A stretch of 62,579 nucleotides of DNA from Tsukamurella spumae. Its GTDB lineage: Bacteria; Actinomycetota; Actinomycetes; Mycobacteriales; Mycobacteriaceae. This document shows positions 8,992 through 17,688 of the stretch, one piece after another; the stretch's first letter is position 1, and each line of letters begins with the position of its first letter. Below the pieces are notes generated by a model. That model was not told where the DNA came from, did not search any database, and saw only the letters and a list, made by a program, of their open reading frames with translations. Location of the stretch: assembly GCF_012396015.1 (NCBI RefSeq), contig NZ_JAAXOQ010000027.1, positions 1 through 62,579 of the forward strand. The letters are read 5' to 3'. The translations under genes and the position numbers were made by a program.

Positions 8992-10740
8992 ATGAGCGGG
9001 ACGGTCGAGAAGGTGGCGGAGGAGACCGCCGAGCAATCGGTGCGGGTGCTGGATCGGGTGCGGGACTGGTGGTCGCACCGCTACACGTTCACCGGGACCT
9101 CGGTGGGCCTGGTCTTCCTGTGGCTCTCACTGACCCCGTCGCTGCTGCCGCGTGGCCCGCTGTTCCAGAGCCTGGTGAGCGGTGGCTCGGGTGCCATCGG
9201 CTACCTCATCGGTGTCTTCGCCGTGTGGCTGGTGCGCTTCATGCGATCGAAGGAGAGCAGCCCGCCGGTGCCGAAGCAGGGCTGGTGGATTCTGCTGGGG
9301 GTCGGCGTGATCGGCACCATCGGGATGGTCGTCTTCTTCGACGCCTGGCAGACCGACCTGCGCGACCTCATGGGCGTGGAGTACCTGACCTTCGTCGACT
9401 ACCTGCAGATCGGTCTGCTGTCGATCGTCTTCCTCTACGCCTTCATCGAGCTCGGGAAGGCCGTTCGGTGGATCGTGCGGTGGCTCATCGCGCGTCTCGA
9501 CCGCGTGTGCCCGCCCCGCGTGTCCGCGGTGATCGCCGTGGCACTGGTGCTCTTCCTGAGCATCGAGATCGTCAACGGGGTCGTGGTGCGCAACACGATG
9601 GACGCGATGAACACGGCGTTCTCGAAAGCCAGCCGGGAGGGCGCGGCCGATCGCCCGGTGCCCACCAGTCCGTTCCGCTCCGGCGGCCCGCAGTCGCTGG
9701 TCGACTGGTCCTCGCTCGGCAAGCAGGGCCGGGTGTTCGTGTCCAACGCGCAGACCGTCGCGCACCTCACCGCGTTCAACGGCGCACCGGCGATGGAGCC
9801 GATCCGCGCCTACGCCGGCCTGGAGTCCTCCGACTCGGGGAACCCGAACAGGTACAAGGACATCGCGGAGAAGGCGGCGGCGGAGCTCGAGCGCACCGGC
9901 GGCCTGCACCGCAAGGTGGTCGCGGTCGCGGCGACCACCGGTACGGGGTGGATCAACGAGGCCGAGGCCGGCGCGCTCGAGTACATGTACAACGGCGACA
10001 CGGCCATCGTCAGCATGCAGTACTCGTTCCTGCCGAGCTGGCTGTCCTTCCTCGTCGACAAGCAGAACGCGCTCGATGCCGGCCAGGCCCTGTTCGAGGC
10101 CGTCGACAAGCGGGTCAAGGCGCTGCCGGAGGGGCAGCGGCCCAAGCTCGTCGTGTTCGGCGAGAGCCTCGGGTCGTTCGGGGGCGAGGCCCCCTTCCTG
10201 TCCCTCAACAACCTCGTCGCCAGGACCGACGGTGCGCTCTTCTCCGGGCCGACCTTCAACAACGAGATGTGGGTGCGATTGACCCAGCAGCGGGACGCGG
10301 GCTCGCCCGAGTGGCTGCCGGTGTACCAGCAGGGCGCCAATGTGCGGTTCGCAGCGCGGGCGGAGGACCTCGCGAACCCGGCGAAGCCGTGGTCCCATCC
10401 GCGCGCGGTGTACCTGCAGCACGCCTCCGACCCCATCGGCCGGTGGAGCCCGGACCTGCTGTTCAGTGAGCCGGACTGGCTCAAGGAGAAGCGCGGCCCC
10501 GACGTCCTGCCCTCGGTGTCGTGGGCCCCGATCGTGACCTTCCTGCAGGTCTCCGCCGACCTCGCGGTCGCGGGGAGTGTGCCCGACGGGCACGGACACA
10601 CGTACGTCAAGGCCGTCGTCGACGCGTGGGCGGCCATCCTGGAGCCACCGGGCTGGACGGCCGAGAAGACCGCGCGCCTGCGTCCGATGCTCAACAGCCA
10701 GACGGGGTTCAACGAGCCCGATGCGCAGCCGGCGGGTTAG
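8992..10740 (+). CDS. Membrane alpha/beta-hydrolase family protein (Abhydrolase_9)
   Basis: A 582-residue protein with about five hydrophobic segments in the first 210 residues (for example TGTSVGLVFLWLSLTPSLLP and GWWILLGVGVIGTIGMVVFF), followed by a hydrolase domain. The nucleophile elbow GESLG places Ser392 as the likely catalytic serine, with HGHTY near the C-terminus as a candidate His. Such two-part proteins occur widely in Mycobacteriales; the substrate is unknown. The ATG at 8992 has a strong GGAGGGGGAG upstream. An alternative ATG at 8947 overlaps the prpR stop. Confidence 0.85.
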   Translation: MSGTVEKVAEETAEQSVRVLDRVRDWWSHRYTFTGTSVGLVFLWLSLTPSLLPRGPLFQSLVSGGSGAIGYLIGVFAVWLVRFMRSKESSPPVPKQGWWILLGVGVIGTIGMVVFFDAWQTDLRDLMGVEYLTFVDYLQIGLLSIVFLYAFIELGKAVRWIVRWLIARLDRVCPPRVSAVIAVALVLFLSIEIVNGVVVRNTMDAMNTAFSKASREGAADRPVPTSPFRSGGPQSLVDWSSLGKQGRVFVSNAQTVAHLTAFNGAPAMEPIRAYAGLESSDSGNPNRYKDIAEKAAAELERTGGLHRKVVAVAATTGTGWINEAEAGALEYMYNGDTAIVSMQYSFLPSWLSFLVDKQNALDAGQALFEAVDKRVKALPEGQRPKLVVFGESLGSFGGEAPFLSLNNLVARTDGALFSGPTFNNEMWVRLTQQRDAGSPEWLPVYQQGANVRFAARAEDLANPAKPWSHPRAVYLQHASDPIGRWSPDLLFSEPDWLKEKRGPDVLPSVSWAPIVTFLQVSADLAVAGSVPDGHGHTYVKAVVDAWAAILEPPGWTAEKTARLRPMLNSQTGFNEPDAQPAG

Positions 10741-10749
10741 CGCCGGGCG

Positions 10750-11214
10750 TCAGAGCGCACCGTCGAACCCGTTCTGCCGCCACGCCTCGTACGCGACGAT
10801 GGCGGCGGAATTGGCGAGGTTGAGTGAGCGTCGGCCCGCGAGCATGGGGATGCGCAGAGCCTCGGTGATGTGGGGGTCGGCGAGCACCTCGGGCGGGAGC
10901 CCGGTGGGCTCGGGGCCGAAGAGCAGGACATCGCCCGGCTGGTAGTCCACCTCGTGGTGGTGGCGCGTCGCGTGCGCCGTGAAGGCGTAGACGCGCTGCG
11001 GCGCCAGGGCCCGCCAGGCGGCGTCGAGGTCGGCGTGCACGCTCACGTGCGCGAGGTCGTGGTAGTCCAGGCCGGCGCGGCGGAGTTTCGGCTCGGAGAG
11101 GTCGAAACCCAGCGGTTCGACCAGGTGCAGCTCGCATCCGGTGACGGCGGCGATGCGGATCGCGTTGCCCGTGTTGGGGGCGATCCGGGGCTCGAAGAAC
11201 AGAATGCGGAACAC
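10750..11214 (-). CDS. trmL: tRNA (cytidine/uridine-34-2'-O)-methyltransferase, TrmL/SpoU family
   Basis: A 154-residue SPOUT methyltransferase, the usual TrmL length, expected to methylate the wobble ribose of certain leucine tRNAs with S-adenosylmethionine. The family motifs are present: FEPRIAPNTGNAIR near the start, LFGPEPTGLP in the middle and IPMLAGRRSLNLANSAAIV near the end, the last two forming the trefoil-knot cofactor site. The start is taken as GTG at 11214 (VFRILFFEP). That codon is buried in a perfect hairpin (11211-11238). The frame is open further upstream, but the upstream residues do not look like the family. Confidence 0.88.
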   Translation of the reverse strand: MFRILFFEPRIAPNTGNAIRIAAVTGCELHLVEPLGFDLSEPKLRRAGLDYHDLAHVSVHADLDAAWRALAPQRVYAFTAHATRHHHEVDYQPGDVLLFGPEPTGLPPEVLADPHITEALRIPMLAGRRSLNLANSAAIVAYEAWRQNGFDGAL

Positions 11215-11238
11215 GGGTGACGATCCTGTCACCCGTGT
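11211..11238. repeat. Perfect 11-bp hairpin over the trmL start codon
   Basis: ACACGGGTGAC at 11211-11221 and its exact complement at 11228-11238 enclose a 6-nt loop. It lies 26 nt past the stop of the upstream HdeD-like gene, so it could terminate that transcript. It also contains the trmL GTG, so in a read-through RNA it would hide the start. Confidence 0.6.
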
Positions 11239-11263
11239 CCCGCATGCGCGAGGGGAGGTCCGA

Positions 11264-11869
11264 TCAGCCGGCGTACTGCGCGGGCTGCTGGGCGCCGAGT
11301 CGCTTCGTGGCGCTGCGCAGCTGCAGGGCGGTGATGATCTGCGTGATGCCGATGGCGACGGCCCAGATGCCGCCGACCCACACCAGGACACCCACCGAGA
11401 ACGGACTGGAAACGAGGACCACGCCGCCGATCAGGGTGATCAGGCCGAGGATCACGACCCAGGCGCGGCCGGGCAGCAGCCGGTCGCTCGCGGCGGTGAC
11501 GATCTGGGTGATGCCGGCGAAGATCCACGCGACGCCGATCCAGATGCCGAGGATCGCGACCGAGGTGATGAAGTCGTCGCGGAAGCAGGCCACGCCGATG
11601 ACGATCGAGAGTGCGCCGCTGATCACCGAGAGCACGCGGTGCTGCGACTCACCGATCAGTCCGGCGATCACCTGGAAGGCGCCGCTGATGAGCAGGTAGA
11701 TGCCGAACAGGATCGCGATGGCGAGGGTCGTCGGACCCGGCCACACCGCGATGACGATGCCCATCAGGACGGAGAGGACGCCGAGCGCGAGGACGGTCTG
11801 CCAGGTGGCCTTGATGCCCTGCTGGATCCCTTGCTGGAGTCCCGTTTGGAGGGGGTTCTGATCAGTCAT
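11264..11869 (-). CDS. HdeD-family (DUF308) membrane protein
   Basis: A 201-residue protein with about six membrane helices arranged as repeated two-helix units (for example VLALGVLSVLMGIVIAV and VAWIFAGITQIVTA), the pattern of the HdeD/DUF308 family. HdeD is linked to acid resistance in enterobacteria; the role in actinobacteria is not established. The N-terminus is a short glutamine-rich amphipathic segment. The ATG at 11869 (MTDQNP) is preferred to an in-frame GTG at 11899; neither has a clear Shine-Dalgarno sequence. Confidence 0.8.
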   Translation of the reverse strand: MTDQNPLQTGLQQGIQQGIKATWQTVLALGVLSVLMGIVIAVWPGPTTLAIAILFGIYLLISGAFQVIAGLIGESQHRVLSVISGALSIVIGVACFRDDFITSVAILGIWIGVAWIFAGITQIVTAASDRLLPGRAWVVILGLITLIGGVVLVSSPFSVGVLVWVGGIWAVAIGITQIITALQLRSATKRLGAQQPAQYAG

Positions 11870-11942
11870 GGGTTCATTATCGGATGAAACTCGAACCACT
11901 GCGACCCGAACCGGGATAAATCGTCACGCTGAATCAGGGGGA

Positions 11943-11948
11943 TAGGAT
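11943..11948 (+). promoter_or_regulatory. folD -10 box (TAGGAT)
   Basis: TAGGAT ends 7 nt before the folD GTG, the spacing expected for a leaderless transcript. No purine-rich ribosome site lies between. Confidence 0.6.
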
Positions 11949-11955
11949 ATCGGCT

Positions 11956-12822
11956 GTGACGGCTGAGGTGTTGGACGGCAAGGCGACCCGCGACGAGCTC
12001 TTCGAGGTGTTCCGGGAGCGGGTGAGCGCGCTGCGTGCGCGCGGCATCGCCCCGGGGCTCGGTACGGTTCTCGTCGGTGACGACCCGGGCTCGCGGTCCT
12101 ATGTCAAGGGGAAGCACGCCGACTGCGCCAAGGTCGGCATCGAGTCGATCCGCCGTGATCTGCCCGCCGACATCTCGCAGGCCGAGCTCGAGGCCGTGAT
12201 CGACGAGCTCAACGCCGACCCGGCATGCACCGGGTACATCGTGCAGCTGCCGCTGCCGAAACACCTGGACGAGAACGCGATCCTCGAGCGGATCGACCCG
12301 GCCAAGGACGCGGACGGCCTGCACCCGACCAACCTGGGCCGGCTGGTGCTGGGCGCGCCGGGCCCGCTGCCGTGCACCCCGCACGGCATCCTGCACCTGT
12401 TGCGGCGCTACGACGTTCCGATCGCCGGGGCGCACGTCGTGGTCGTCGGTCGCGGGGTCACCGTCGGCCGCCCGATCGGTCTGCTGCTGACCAGGCGGTC
12501 CGAGAACGCCACGGTCACGCTGTGCCATACCGGAACCCGTGATCTCGCGGCCGAGGTCCGCCGCGCCGACATCGTGATCGCCGCCGCCGGCGTTCCCGGT
12601 CTGATCACCGCGGACATGGTCAAGCCCGGCGCCGCCGTGCTCGACGTGGGCGTCAGTCGGACCGACGAGGGCCTGCGCGGCGATGTCGCCGAGGGCGTCG
12701 CCGAGGTCGCCGGTCATCTCTCGCCCAACCCCGGCGGCGTCGGCCCGCTGACGCGGGCCTTCCTGCTGGGCAACGTGATCGAGGCGGCCGAGCGCGACCT
12801 CGCCCGCGCGGACGGGGCGTAG
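11956..12822 (+). CDS. folD: Bifunctional methylenetetrahydrofolate dehydrogenase/methenyltetrahydrofolate cyclohydrolase
   Basis: Interconverts 5,10-methylene- and 10-formyl-tetrahydrofolate in cytoplasmic one-carbon metabolism, with NADP. The 288-residue protein has the usual FolD length. Tyr49 and Lys53 ([10 protein letters not shown]) correspond to the catalytic Tyr/Lys pair, KDADGLHP contains the conserved Asp, and [14 protein letters not shown] at about 158-171 is the dinucleotide-binding turn. GTG start, probably leaderless. It overlaps the next gene by one base (TAGTG), so the two are probably co-transcribed. Confidence 0.97.
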   Translation: MTAEVLDGKATRDELFEVFRERVSALRARGIAPGLGTVLVGDDPGSRSYVKGKHADCAKVGIESIRRDLPADISQAELEAVIDELNADPACTGYIVQLPLPKHLDENAILERIDPAKDADGLHPTNLGRLVLGAPGPLPCTPHGILHLLRRYDVPIAGAHVVVVGRGVTVGRPIGLLLTRRSENATVTLCHTGTRDLAAEVRRADIVIAAAGVPGLITADMVKPGAAVLDVGVSRTDEGLRGDVAEGVAEVAGHLSPNPGGVGPLTRAFLLGNVIEAAERDLARADGA

Positions 12823-13136
12823 TGGCGGAGACCGCGGTTCAGCAGTTCCGCCGTGCCCGGACGGTGCGCACGGTGATCGCGAACGCGGGGTACGTCGCGG
12901 TGGTGGCGATCCTCGCGGCGGGGATGGTGCTCATCGGGCTCGAGTACTGGCGCCGTGGTCTCGTCGTCTTCGGGCTGGGGACGGGGTTCGCCGCCGTCCT
13001 GCGCGCCACGCTCCCCGAGCGGCGTCAGGGACTGCTCCGCGTCCGCAGCCGCTGGTTCGATGTCTCGGCACTGGCGGTGGCGGCGGTGGCGATCCTCGTC
13101 GTGGCATGGGGGATCAGCCCGCTGGGCACCAAGTAA
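12822..13136 (+). CDS. DUF3017 membrane protein
   Basis: A 104-residue protein with three hydrophobic segments (VIANAGYVAVVAILAAGMVL, a middle one near FGLGTGFAAVL, and ALAVAAVAILVVAWGI). It matches the small DUF3017 proteins that regularly follow folD in Mycobacteriales. Its GTG shares a base with the folD stop, which suggests translational coupling. The function is unknown. Confidence 0.82.
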   Translation: MAETAVQQFRRARTVRTVIANAGYVAVVAILAAGMVLIGLEYWRRGLVVFGLGTGFAAVLRATLPERRQGLLRVRSRWFDVSALAVAAVAILVVAWGISPLGTK

Positions 13137-13192
13137 CCCCAGTAAGACAAACTCCGAATGTAGATTCCTGTATGTAACATTTCGGCATCGGG

Positions 13193-13237
13193 TACGATGT
13201 GCTGAGGTAACGACTCGGTCAGCGACTCGAACGGAGG
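13193..13237 (+). promoter_or_regulatory. Promoter -10 (TACGAT) and GGAGG ribosome site of the Hsp70-like gene
   Basis: TACGAT at 13193-13198 is the best -10 in the 105-bp gap. GGAGG at 13233-13237 lies 4 nt before the ATG at 13242. Unlike many neighbours this gene has a conventional leader. Confidence 0.5.
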
Positions 13238-13241
13238 TGCC

Positions 13242-14705
13242 ATGGGGATCTCGTCCTTCGGCGCGTCCGTGGGCCCCGGGCCGGTGCACTGCGTCCTCCT
13301 CGATCTCGAGGACGGGCGGATCGTGGACCGGCAGGCCCGCACGATCGATCCCGGGCCGTACCGCCTCGGCCGGCGGGGCAACCTGCTCTCCTCGGGCTTC
13401 GACCTGCTCGCCAGCCACTCCGAGCGCACCGTCGACGCGTCGGCCGTGTCCGTCGAGTCGCGCCGCGACCTGGTGTCCGTCCGTTGCGGCGCGCGCGGCG
13501 GCGTCCGGTCCGCGGGGATCGTCCGGGAATCCGACGCGGTCCTCCGCGCGCTCGACGAACGCGGCCTGATCGCCCGGTATCCGAACGTGATGATCGCGAA
13601 CCTCGGAGCGGGCGGCCTGCGGGTCTACACCGTGACCGATGGAACCGTCACCGCTGAGCACCGGGCGCGCGGCGTCGTCGTCGACGGCCCGGACGCGGGA
13701 GTCGGCACGGTGCACGGGGTCGCCGATTTCCTGCACGCGACGATCTTTCGCTCCGCCCCGGCCCCGGAGGCGGTGGTCCTGGTGGGGAGCGGCGCGCAGA
13801 ACACCGGCGTCCGCGAGGCCGTGGCCGACATCGCGCGGGCCGCGGGCGCGGAGCCCCTGTCCGTCGAGGAGCCCGAGGCGATCGCCGCCACCGGCGCAGC
13901 GCTCCTCGCGGCGGACCGCTGCGCCGCGGGAACGGCACCGTCGTCCCTGGTGAGCAGCGGCCTCGGTGCCCTCGGCGGCCACAGCGTGCGGCTGACCGCC
14001 GCGGTGCTGCCCCTGCTGGTCCTCGCCGCCCTGACCGGCGCGGTCCTCGCCACCGGCTACGCGACCGGCGTCATCGGGCCGGCCGGCCAGACCACCGACC
14101 AGGTCGTGCCGACCTCGACGATCGCGCCCTCGTCCGGCGAGAACGCGACCACCTCGGAGGTGGGTCCGCTGCCGACGTCCGCCGCCGCCTCGACCCTGCC
14201 CCCCGTGGACACGCTCGTTCCCACCTCGGTTCCGCGGGACAGCGGCGGCGACGGGGTGACGCCGACCATGACGACCTTCGCGCCGCCGCCCGTCCATCCG
14301 CCCACGACCCGGGCCCCGTGGCCGACGCCGACCGGGCCGATCACGCCGACCCGCGCGGTCCCGACGACGATCCCGCCGTCCAATCCGACGGGCACGCCGT
14401 CGGGAACGCCGTCCGGAACCGCGTCGCCGACGGAGCCGACGATCACACCGCCCGCCGAGGGCTCCGGTCAGAATCCGCCACCCGGATCGGCGCAGCCGCA
14501 GTCCCCCGAGATCGCCCCGGGCACCGGGCTGGTCGGACCCGGCACGGGCGCCGGTGGAGGCGCCGCGCATCCCGACGGTGCCGCGGCCCCGGCCGCGTCG
14601 CCCGGTGCAGCCGGGCAGGTCCCCGGGGCGACCGAGCCGCGGACGGCCCCGGAGGCACCGTCGTCCTCCTCGGATTCGCCGACGGTGACCACCCCGGCCC
14701 TGTAG
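13242..14705 (+). CDS. Hsp70/actin-fold-like membrane protein with long Pro/Thr/Ser-rich tail (DUF7159-like)
   Basis: No certain family assignment. Residues 1-225 resemble a shortened actin/Hsp70 fold: GPVHCVLLDLEDG near 13 recalls phosphate loop 1, ANLGAGGLRVYTVTDG at 119-134 recalls loop 2, and VVLVGSGAQNTGVREAV near 178 with ATGAALLA near 216 recalls the adenosine motif and final helix. One membrane helix follows (about 252-276). Then comes a disordered tail of about 210 residues rich in Pro, Thr, Ser and Gly, expected outside the cell. Mycobacterial DUF7159 proteins look similar. ATP binding is not shown, because the helices linking the two lobes are missing. Confidence 0.6.
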   Translation: MGISSFGASVGPGPVHCVLLDLEDGRIVDRQARTIDPGPYRLGRRGNLLSSGFDLLASHSERTVDASAVSVESRRDLVSVRCGARGGVRSAGIVRESDAVLRALDERGLIARYPNVMIANLGAGGLRVYTVTDGTVTAEHRARGVVVDGPDAGVGTVHGVADFLHATIFRSAPAPEAVVLVGSGAQNTGVREAVADIARAAGAEPLSVEEPEAIAATGAALLAADRCAAGTAPSSLVSSGLGALGGHSVRLTAAVLPLLVLAALTGAVLATGYATGVIGPAGQTTDQVVPTSTIAPSSGENATTSEVGPLPTSAAASTLPPVDTLVPTSVPRDSGGDGVTPTMTTFAPPPVHPPTTRAPWPTPTGPITPTRAVPTTIPPSNPTGTPSGTPSGTASPTEPTITPPAEGSGQNPPPGSAQPQSPEIAPGTGLVGPGTGAGGGAAHPDGAAAPAASPGAAGQVPGATEPRTAPEAPSSSSDSPTVTTPAL

Positions 14706-14719
14706 GGCCCGGCGCGCCG

Positions 14720-15868
14720 TCAGCGGCGCGCGATCTCCATGGTGCGCGAGAGCAGCTCCGACACGGCGTCCATCTCGGTGAGGAAGCCGTCGTGGCCGTC
14801 GCGCGAGTGCACGACGACGAGGCCCTCGCAGCCCGGGAGCAGGTCGGCGATCTCCTGCTGCAGGCGCAGCGGGTAGAGGCGATCGGAATCGATCCCGCCG
14901 ACCACCACGGGGACCGGGCAACCACGCAGCGCGGCCTCGACGCCGCCGCGACCGCGACCCACGTCGTGGTGGTTGAGCACCTCGGTGAGCGTCACGTAGC
15001 TGCCGGCGTCGAACCGGTTGACCAGCTTCTCGGCCTGGTGCTCGAGGTAGGAGGTGACGGCGTAGCGGCCACCCGTGAGCGGGTCCTCGTGGCCCTGCGC
15101 ATCGTTGCGGAACCGGCTGTCCAGCTCGATCTCGGTGCGGTAGGTCAGGTGCGCGATGCGGCGGGCGACGCCCAGGCCGGCCGTCGGTGCAGCGTCGGTG
15201 CCGTGGTAATCGCCGCCGTGCCAGTGCGGATCCGCCGTGATCGCCGCGATCTGCGTGGTCTGGGTGCCGATCTGGTCGGCCGTCGCGCGGGCGCCCACGG
15301 CCAGGATCAGGGCCGAGCGCAGGAAGTCGCCGTACATGAGGGCCCATTCGAGCGCCCGTGCGCCGCCCATGGAGCCGCCGACCACCGACGCGATGTCGTG
15401 CACGTCGAGCGCGCGCAGCAGCGCAGCCTCGGCCTCCACCTGGTCGCGCACCGTGATGACCGGGAACCGGGAGCCGTAGGGCCGCCCGTCGGGAGCGAGC
15501 GACGCCGGCCCCGTCGAACCCGAGCATCCGCCCAGGACGTTGGCGGAGACCACGCACCACTCGTCCGTGTCCACCGCCGCGCCGGGGCCGATCAGGCCGT
15601 CCCACCAGCCCGCTGAGCGGTGGTCGGCGTCGGGCGGGCCGGTGACGTGCGAGTCCCCCGTGAGGGCGTGCAGCGTGAGCAGGACATTGCTGCGATCGGC
15701 ATTCGGACGGCCCCAGCGCTGGAAGGCCATCGTCACGTCCTCGAGGACGACACCGGATTCGAGCACCAGGGGGCCGAGTGACAGGGCCTGCATCGCACCG
15801 TCGGGCACGCGGGCCCAATCGCCCGGCGGGCTGTCGATGAATCGGCCTGTGCGGATGCTGATGGTCAC
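14720..15868 (-). CDS. metX: Homoserine O-acetyltransferase
   Basis: Transfers acetyl from acetyl-CoA to homoserine, committing it to methionine synthesis. The 382-residue alpha/beta hydrolase has the triad Ser166 (GGSMGGA), Asp329 (DSDRLYPL) and His359 (DGHDGF), and [12 protein letters not shown] typical of MetX. The GTG at 15868 is chosen because AGGAGAGG lies just upstream; the longer reading frame runs into the riboswitch. It is alone here, without the metY often found beside it in mycobacteria. A SAM-IV riboswitch precedes it, so expression should fall when S-adenosylmethionine is plentiful. Confidence 0.95.
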   Translation of the reverse strand: MTISIRTGRFIDSPPGDWARVPDGAMQALSLGPLVLESGVVLEDVTMAFQRWGRPNADRSNVLLTLHALTGDSHVTGPPDADHRSAGWWDGLIGPGAAVDTDEWCVVSANVLGGCSGSTGPASLAPDGRPYGSRFPVITVRDQVEAEAALLRALDVHDIASVVGGSMGGARALEWALMYGDFLRSALILAVGARATADQIGTQTTQIAAITADPHWHGGDYHGTDAAPTAGLGVARRIAHLTYRTEIELDSRFRNDAQGHEDPLTGGRYAVTSYLEHQAEKLVNRFDAGSYVTLTEVLNHHDVGRGRGGVEAALRGCPVPVVVGGIDSDRLYPLRLQQEIADLLPGCEGLVVVHSRDGHDGFLTEMDAVSELLSRTMEIARR

Positions 15869-15887
15869 CGAACCTCTCCTCGCGCTT

Positions 15888-15998
15888 GCCACCCGGCAGG
15901 GACCACCGGGAAACCAGGTCATCACCCGGGGCACCCCACCGCGGCGGAGGGTTGCCGGTCAGCAAGCCGGGGCTGCGCGCTGACACTCATGACCTCAT
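15888..15998 (-). promoter_or_regulatory. SAM-IV riboswitch (5' leader of metX)
   Basis: On the minus strand the leader begins GGTCATGAGTGTCAGC, continues through GCCCCGGCTTGCTGACC and GGCAACCCTCC, and closes with GGTGCCCCGGGTGATGACC. The ends pair (GGTCAT with ATGACC) as the P1 stem, the GGCAACCCTCC core is the SAM-binding signature, and a further hairpin (CCCGGTGG...CCGGG) lies 3' as in SAM-IV. The placement directly before metX fits. Assignment is from recalled consensus; boundaries are approximate. Confidence 0.87.
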
Positions 15999-16002
15999 CT
16001 GC

Positions 16003-16008
16003 ATCATA
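16003..16008 (-). promoter_or_regulatory. metX -10 box (TATGAT)
   Basis: TATGAT on the minus strand lies 7 nt before the first P1 base of the riboswitch, so transcription would start at the aptamer edge. No convincing -35 was found. Confidence 0.5.
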
Positions 16009-16072
16009 ACCGACGGATTTCCCGTGAACGAGGTCACAGGTCGAGCCGGGAAGGAGGGAAGACACCGGAGCG

Positions 16073-17269
16073 TTGGACGAACTCGTGGACTCCTCTACCC
16101 GCACCGCGCTCGCGGTCGGCGCCATGGCGCTCGGCGGATTCGGCATCGGCACGACCGAATTCGCGGCCATGGGGCTGCTCCCCGACATCGCGAAGGACCT
16201 GCAGGTCAGCGAGCCGGTCGCCGGGCACGTGATCTCCGCCTACGCGCTGGGCGTCGTCGTCGGGGCGCCGCTCATCGCGGCCGCGTTCGCCCGGGTGCCG
16301 CGCCGGCTGCTGCTGATCGGGTTGATGGTCGCGTTCACCGTGGGCAACGGCCTGTCCGTCTTCGCGCCCGGCTACGGCACCCTCCTGGTGGCCCGGTTCG
16401 TCGCGGGCCTGCCGCACGGCGCCTTCTTCGGGGTGGCCGCGCTCGTCGCCGCGCACCTCGCCGGGCCTGCGGGGCGCGGGCGCGCGGTCGGGCAGGTGCT
16501 CATGGGGCTGTCGGTGGCCAACGTGATCGGGGTGCCGCTGGTGACCTGGCTGGGCAGCGCCTTCAGCTGGCGCTACGCGATGGGCGTGGTCGTGGTGATC
16601 GGCGCCGTCACCGTGGCCGCCCTCGTGGCCTTCCTGCCCGCGGTCAGCATTCCGGTGACCAACCCGCTCACCGAGCTCGGGGCGCTCGCCCGGCCCCAGG
16701 TCTGGTACGCGCTGCTCACGGGCATCGTCGGGTTCGGGGGCATGTTCGCGGTCTACACGTACATCTCCACGACGCTCACCTCGGTGTCCGGCCTGGGCGC
16801 GGGCGCCGTGCCGGTCGTGCTCGCGGTGTACGGCGTGGGCATGGTGATCGGCAACGCCGTGGGCGGCCGCGCCGCCGACCGTTCCGTGATCCGGTCGATC
16901 ACCGCCGCGCTCGGCGCGCTCGCGGTGCTGCAGGCGCTGTTCTCGCTGTTCGCCCCGCAGCCCTTCGCGGCGGTCACCCTGTTCTTCCTCATCGGGCTCA
17001 CCGCCTCGGCGCTCGTGCCGGCGCTGCAGACCCGGCTCATGGACGTCGCGGGCGAGGCGCAGACGCTCGCCGCCACGCTCAACCACTCCGCGCTGAACAT
17101 CGCGAACGCGCTGGGTGCGCTGCTCGGCGGCGTGGTCATCGCCGCGGGCGGCGGCTACACCGCGCCGGCCCTGGTGGGCAGTGGGCTCGCGGTCGCGGGT
17201 CTGCTGGTGTTCGGGGCCGGGGTGCTGGCCGCGCGACGGGGCGCGGAAACTGTCGGTCCCCGTCGGTAG
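16073..17269 (+). CDS. MFS exporter, DHA1 family (AraJ/YdhP-like)
   Basis: A 398-residue, 12-helix major facilitator in the size range of sugar- or drug-efflux DHA1 proteins. The opening GIGTTEFAAMGLLPDIA and the loop ARVPRRLLLIG are typical of the AraJ/YdhP group. The substrate is unknown. The assumed TTG start has AAGGAGG about 15 nt upstream, which is far; GTG at 16085 is an alternative. Divergent from metX, whose riboswitch leader occupies much of the space between. Confidence 0.8.
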   Translation: MDELVDSSTRTALAVGAMALGGFGIGTTEFAAMGLLPDIAKDLQVSEPVAGHVISAYALGVVVGAPLIAAAFARVPRRLLLIGLMVAFTVGNGLSVFAPGYGTLLVARFVAGLPHGAFFGVAALVAAHLAGPAGRGRAVGQVLMGLSVANVIGVPLVTWLGSAFSWRYAMGVVVVIGAVTVAALVAFLPAVSIPVTNPLTELGALARPQVWYALLTGIVGFGGMFAVYTYISTTLTSVSGLGAGAVPVVLAVYGVGMVIGNAVGGRAADRSVIRSITAALGALAVLQALFSLFAPQPFAAVTLFFLIGLTASALVPALQTRLMDVAGEAQTLAATLNHSALNIANALGALLGGVVIAAGGGYTAPALVGSGLAVAGLLVFGAGVLAARRGAETVGPRR

Positions 17270-17272
17270 GGT
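17267..17272 (+). promoter_or_regulatory. -10 box (TAGGGT) of the RNase gene
   Basis: TAGGGT includes the stop codon of the upstream exporter and ends 8 nt before the RNase ATG, so the RNase-barstar-xthA set has its own, probably leaderless, promoter. Confidence 0.5.
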
Positions 17273-17280
17273 CTTGGGGC

Positions 17281-17688
17281 ATGCGAAGGATCCTGGCCCT
17301 CTGCGCGATAGTGGTGCTCGCCGTCTTCGGGCTCGTCGCCTGTGGTAAGTCGGCGGCACAGCCCAGTGCCACCGCGGCGCCGGCCGCGTCGTCGTCACCG
17401 TCGAACTCCGCGGTCCCGCAGCGGGTGCTCGCGACGCTCGCGCGGATCGACGCGGGCACGTGGCCCCCGAACGACGGGTCGGGTACGCAGGGAGGCCGCA
17501 ACTTCGGCAACTTCGAGAACCGGCTGCCCAAGACCGATTCGAAGGGCAGGGCCGCCAAGTACACCGAGTGGGACGTCAACATCAAGAGGTCCGGCCGTGG
17601 GCGCGATGCGGAGCGGATCATCACGGGTGCCGACGGCGGCGCCTGGTACACCCTGGACCACTACAAGACCTTCACGAGGATCAGATGA
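17281..17688 (+). CDS. Lipoprotein guanyl-specific ribonuclease (RNase Sa/N1/T1 family)
   Basis: A 135-residue protein with a lipoprotein signal (lipobox LVAC, Cys21), a Ser/Ala/Pro linker to about 45, and a microbial RNase domain. By alignment with Streptomyces RNase Sa, the catalytic residues are all present: Glu96 in YTEWDV, Arg112 in ERIITG and His127 in YTLDHY. It should cleave single-stranded RNA after guanosine. The lipobox predicts anchoring on the outer face of the membrane rather than free release. The stop overlaps the start of a barstar inhibitor gene (ATGA), the arrangement expected of a toxin and its immunity protein. Processing could later free the domain. Confidence 0.85.
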   Translation: MRRILALCAIVVLAVFGLVACGKSAAQPSATAAPAASSSPSNSAVPQRVLATLARIDAGTWPPNDGSGTQGGRNFGNFENRLPKTDSKGRAAKYTEWDVNIKRSGRGRDAERIITGADGGAWYTLDHYKTFTRIR

